Shown: positions 60,101 to 64,000 of the stretch, piece after piece
Numbering within the stretch: the first letter of the stretch is position 1
Layout of the letters: each line of letters opens with the position of its first letter
NCBI GenBank assembly: GCA_963680875.1
Contig: OY804588.1
Location: 80,314,829 to 80,378,828, forward strand
Direction: 5' to 3'
DNA from: Bathymodiolus brooksi
Taxonomy: Eukaryota; Mollusca; Bivalvia; Mytilida; Modiolidae
Length of the DNA stretch: 64,000 nucleotides
The notes under the pieces: generated by a model
Database searches by the model: none
Told to the model about the DNA's origin: nothing
What the model saw: the letters and a program-made list of their open reading frames with translations, nothing else
Translations under genes and position numbers: made by a program

Positions 60101-62771
60101 AGTATGCATTGTATATCTACAAGTGCTACATCACATACCCAGTATGTATGTTATATCTACACGTGCTACATCACATACCCAGTATGTATTTTATATCTAC
60201 ACGTGCTACATCACATACCCAGTATGTATGTTATATCTACAAGTGCTACATCACATACCCAGTATGTATGTTATATCTACACGTGCTACATCACATACCC
60301 AGTATGTATGTTATATCTACACGTGCTACATCACATACCCAGTATGTATGTTATATCTACACATGCTACATCACATACCCAGTATGTACTTTATATCTAC
60401 ACGTGCTACATCACATACCCAGTATGTATGTTATATCTACACGTGCTACATCACATACCCAGTATGTATGTTATATCTACAAGTGCTACATCACATACCC
60501 AGTATGTATGTTATATCTACAAGTGCTACATCACATACCCAGTATGTATGTTATATCTACACGTGCTACATCACATACCCAGTATGTACTTTATATCTAC
60601 ACGTGCTACATCACATACCCAGTATGTATGTTATATCTACACGTGCTACATCACATACCCAGTATGTATGTTATATCTACAAGTGCTACATCACATACCC
60701 AGTATGTATGTTATATCTACAAGTGCTACATCACATACCCAGTATGTATGTTATATCTACACGTGCTACATCACATACCCAGTATGTACTTTATATCTAC
60801 AAGTGCTACATCACATACCCAGTATGTATGTTATATCTACAAGTGCTACATCACATACCCAGTATGTATTGTATATCTACAAGTGCTACATCACATACCC
60901 AGTATGTATGTTATATCTACACGTGCTACATCACATACCCAGTATGTATTTTATATCTACACGTGCTACATCACATACCCAGTATGTATGTTATATCTAC
61001 ACGTGCTACATCACATACCCAGTATGTATGTTATATCTACACGTGCTACATCACATACCCAGTATGTATGTTATATCTACACGTGCTGCATCACATACCC
61101 AGTATGTATTTTATATCTACACGTGCTACATCACATACCCAGTATGTATGTTATATCTACACGTGCTACATCACATACCCAGTATGTATGCTATATCTAC
61201 AAGTGCTACATCACATACCCAGTATGTATTTTATATCTACACGTGCTACATCACATACCCAATATGTATGTTATATCTACACGTGCTACATCACATACCC
61301 AGTATGTATGTTATATCTACACGTGCTACATCACATACCCAGTATGTATGTTATATCTACACGTGGTACATCACATACCCAGTATGTATTTTATATCTAC
61401 ACGTGCTACATCACATACCCAGTATGTATGTTATATCTACAAGTGCTACATCACATACCCAGTATGTATTGTATATCTACAAGTGCTACATCACATACCC
61501 AGTATGTATGTCATATCTACACGTGCTACATCACATACCCAGTATGTATTTTATATCTACACGTGCTACATCACATACCCAGTATGTATGTTATATCTAC
61601 AAGTGCTACATCACATACCCAGTATGTATGTTATATCTACACGTGCTACATCACATACCCAGTATGTATGTTATATCTACACGTGCTACATCACATACCC
61701 AGTATGTATGTTATATCTACACGTGCTACATCACATACCCAGTATGTACTTTATATCTACACGTGCTACATCACATACCCAGTATGTATGTTATATCTAC
61801 ACGTGCTACATCACATACCCAGTATGTATGTTATATCTACAAGTGCTACATCACATACCCAGTATGTATGTTATATCTACAAGTGCTACATCACATACCC
61901 AGTATGTATGTTATATCTACACGTGCTACATCACATACCCAGTATGTACTTTATATCTACACGTGCTACATCACATACCCAGTATGTATGTTATATCTAC
62001 ACGTGCTACATCACATACCCAGTATGTATGTTATATCTACAAGTGCTACATCACATACCCAGTATGTATGTTATATCTACAAGTGCTACATCACATACCC
62101 AGTATGTATGTTATATCTACACGTGCTACATCACATACCCAGTATGTACTTTATATCTACAAGTGCTACATCACATACCCAGTATGTATGTTATATCTAC
62201 AAGTGCTACATCACATACCCAGTATGTATTGTATATCTACAAGTGCTACATCACATACCCAGTATGTATGTTATATCTACACGTGCTACATCACATACCC
62301 AGTATGTATTTTATATCTACACGTGCTACATCACATACCCAGTATGTATGTTATATCTACAAGTGCTACATCACATACCCAGTATGTATGTTATATCTAC
62401 ACGTGCTACATCACATACCCAGTATGTATGTTATATCTACACGTGCTGCATCACATACCCAGTATGTATTTTATATCTACACGTGCTACATCACATACCC
62501 AGTATGTATGTTATATCTACACGTGCTACATCACATACCCAGTATGTATGCTATATCTACAAGTGCTACATCACATACCCAGTATGTATTTTATATCTAC
62601 ACGTGCTACATCACATACCCAATATGTATGTTATATCTACAAGTGCTACATCACATACCCAGTATGTATGTTATATCTACACGTGCTACATCACATACCC
62701 AGTATGTATTTTATATCTACACGTGCTACATCACATACCCAGTATGTACTTTATATCTACAAGTGCTACAT
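57134..62771. repeat. 40-bp satellite array, ~141 copies, open in three frames
   Basis: Unit AGTATGTATGTTATATCTAC + ACGTGCTACATCACATACCC, in perfect 40-bp register. A common variant has AAGTGC for ACGTGC. Rare variants reveal segmental duplications: ACGTGGTACA at 57881, 59081, 60001 and 61361 (offsets 1200, 920, 1360 bp) and GCTATATC at 58910, 61190 and 62550 (2280, 1360). The unit lacks stops on the plus strand and 40 is not a multiple of three, so all three plus frames stay open for ~1,880-1,926 codons as one permuted peptide repeat. No intron, signal peptide or domain supports a gene. Most units contain CACGTG. Confidence 0.95.
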
Positions 62772-62990
62772 GGCATCAATTTAGTATTGTACACGTGGGT
62801 GTTATGTATATACATTTCTGTAAAATTCTAAAAATACCTTTAAAAATAATGAATGCAGTGTACTTTTTTATATTTTAATTTCATTTAAGCTGAAATCATG
62901 TTCAATTGACGATTGATAGTCTTTATTTGCAGTTACGAGCAAACGGGTCGGTAAGACGGTAACAACCATCGCTCGAAATTAGCCAAAGCC

Positions 62991-62992
<2 letters not shown>

Positions 62993-63024
<32 letters not shown>
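62993..63024. repeat. (TA)n microsatellite
   Basis: About 16 TA units, between the 40-bp array and CCN exon 1. Confidence 0.9.
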
Positions 63025-63026
<2 letters not shown>

Positions 63027-63269
63027 GACCATAGTATCAATAGGGATTATGGTCATTTTCTGCGATGACAGTAGTCGACCCTTGTGGTTATTAATCACAA
63101 GTAAAAATAAAATTAAATAGACTGTAAAATCATGAAAACCATGTAGGAGCCTTGTATTAAATCATTTTTTTACAAGGCGAGAATAGAACTCTTCCTTGAA
63201 AATATTCGTTACATATATTTTGTATATAATAATATAAATGTTAAGTATCATAAGATCAATTCAGTCTAT

Positions 63270-63335
63270 TGATTGATTGATTGATTGGTGTGTAACGCCA
63301 ACTTTAGCAATATTTAAGCAATATCGTGGCTTGAA
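63270..63335 (-). mobile_element. SINE tail fragment (family C or B type)
   Basis: ATTGATTGATTGATTGGTGT, then GTAACGCCAACTTTAGCAAT. Confidence 0.6.
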
Positions 63336-63515
63336 CAAATTTCATTATTAAGCTTAGACACCTACAATATCCTTAGAAATAAAACATAATACATACTTGT
63401 CTATAATACAAATTCAGTCTAACGTGCGTCTCGTACGAATGGCGAAATATTGAACACGTGCATACTAATAACTAAAATAATATAAAAAAATTAAATTAAA
63501 AAAACCCACACATAC

Positions 63516-63647
63516 CGCTCTACGAGATTTCTGTTCCTTGTCTTTTATATTGAATAACTGACAACCAAAACAAGGTTCACCAAGACTCCCACAGTTTGTT
63601 AAATTAGTTAAAAATCCACAAATTATCACTAAAAATAAATTTTCCAT
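63516..63647 (-). CDS. CCN exon 1: signal peptide (candidate)
   Basis: The 44 codons from ATG (context GAAATGG) read MENLFLVIICGFLTNLTNCG, a convincing signal peptide, then a short cysteine-containing linker ending KEQKSRRA. The donor is GCG|GTATGTG in phase 0, which matches the phase-0 acceptor of the IGFBP exon 30.2 kb away. It is the only signal-peptide exon in correct phase and orientation that I found upstream. The linker is longer than in vertebrate CCN exon 1 and the two exons are far apart, so another gene's first exon cannot be excluded. Confidence 0.55.
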
Positions 63648-64000
63648 TTCGAACAACAACTTTTCAATTCATAAATATCTAATATCAATTACGTGTAATC
63701 CGACATCTCTGAGTATTACTGCCAATAGTAAAACAGAAAATGTCAATTTCATTAATATGTGAGACCTTTTAAGTCTCGTCTTATAGCAAAAAGATTAGAG
63801 ATTACTTTTAAACAAATTACTACGCCGTGAGAATTCTATTTTGTCGTTGAAAACACGCGAATGGTTGACAATTGTCGATGTGGTACTATTCAGGGCTATC
63901 TTTATTCAGAAAATATACAACATTATACCAAAAATCGATTAATTTAATTTATATTTAGGTAATTCATACATATTTTGCATATTTCTAATTAGCATATTGA
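63648..64000 (-). other. Presumed upstream flank of the CCN gene
   Basis: AT-rich; lies 5' of the candidate signal-peptide exon. No TATA box or other element named with confidence. Confidence 0.3.

Larger units (their letters stand above)
33316..63515 (-). other. CCN intron 1 (30.2 kb, satellite-rich)
   Basis: GT-AG intron between the signal-peptide exon and the IGFBP exon. It contains both large satellite arrays. 34565-35900, 36075-36675, 38160-38940, 45180-45580, 53758-54360 and 55930-56640 show no feature I can name. Confidence 0.5.
14142..63647 (-). other. CCN-family matricellular protein gene (five coding exons, ~49.5 kb)
   Basis: Gene-level entry joining exons 63516-63647, 33108-33315, 27692-27991, 24773-24963 and 14142-14399: 1089 bp, 362 aa. 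CCN proteins are secreted, cysteine-rich regulators of matrix, growth-factor and integrin signalling, built as signal peptide, IGFBP, VWC, TSP1 and C-terminal cystine knot. All four modules are here in canonical order, one per exon, as in vertebrate CCN genes, with complete cysteine sets (12, 10, 6, 10). Junction phases are 0, 1, 1, 0. Which vertebrate paralogue (CCN1-6) it is nearest to cannot be decided by eye. Intron sizes are 30.2, 5.1, 2.7 and 10.4 kb; vertebrate CCN1 and CCN2 genes are only about 3 kb. Confidence 0.92.

Noticed and set aside
57098..62878. Three giant plus-strand ORFs (1,878-1,926 aa)
   Set aside because: They are the three frames of a 40-bp satellite without plus-strand stops; no domain, signal peptide, codon bias or splice context.

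Overview
This is eukaryotic, AT-rich, intron-rich DNA. Genes are short exons scattered through tens of kilobases of tRNA-derived SINEs, MITEs, Penelope-type retroelement debris and large tandem arrays. The SINE heads and tails and the overall texture look like a mollusc (gastropod or bivalve). The phylum is inferred from repeat style and protein families, not proven.

Two protein-coding genes can be assembled exon by exon, both on the minus strand, and almost none of this shows in long ORFs. (1) A complete secreted lipocalin gene has five exons between 6858 and 146. Every junction is GT-AG and phase-compatible. The 218-aa product has a signal peptide, the GxW, TDY and terminal Arg motifs of the lipocalin fold, and a poly(A) signal at 87-92. 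(2) A CCN-family matricellular gene (CTGF/CYR61/NOV type) has exons at 63647-63516 (signal peptide, least certain), 33315-33108 (IGFBP), 27991-27692 (VWC), 24963-24773 (TSP1) and 14399-14142 (C-terminal cystine knot). The joined CDS is 1089 bp (362 aa), the usual CCN length, with one domain per exon and all phases matching (0-1-1-0). All 12 IGFBP, 10 VWC, 6 TSP1 and 10 cystine-knot cysteines are present.

Layout: 1-6858 lipocalin gene, with a Penelope GIY-YIG fragment and a reverse-transcriptase fragment in intron 2. 6859-14141 intergenic, with SINEs, a 21-bp minisatellite at 10.1-11.3 kb and a MITE. 14142-63647 CCN gene. Its introns hold most of the window: intron 4 has a foldback hairpin and a terminal-inverted-repeat element; intron 3 has nested repeats and an inverted fragment of the TSP1 exon; intron 2 has SINEs and two extra copies of the 3' end of the IGFBP exon; intron 1 (30.2 kb) has a 7.8-kb array of a 58-bp satellite and a 5.6-kb array of a 40-bp satellite, both with higher-order duplications. 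63648-64000 is the presumed CCN promoter side.

The three ~1,900-aa reading frames at 57.1-62.9 kb are a by-product of the 40-bp satellite having no stop codon on the plus strand and a length not divisible by three; they are not treated as genes. The observations most worth checking are the lineage-specific exon-end triplication in the CCN IGFBP exon, the satellite-filled first intron with dense CACGTG sites, the inverted exon copy, the palindrome cluster at 42.5-43.1 kb, and the decayed hammerhead-like motif in the Penelope remnant.
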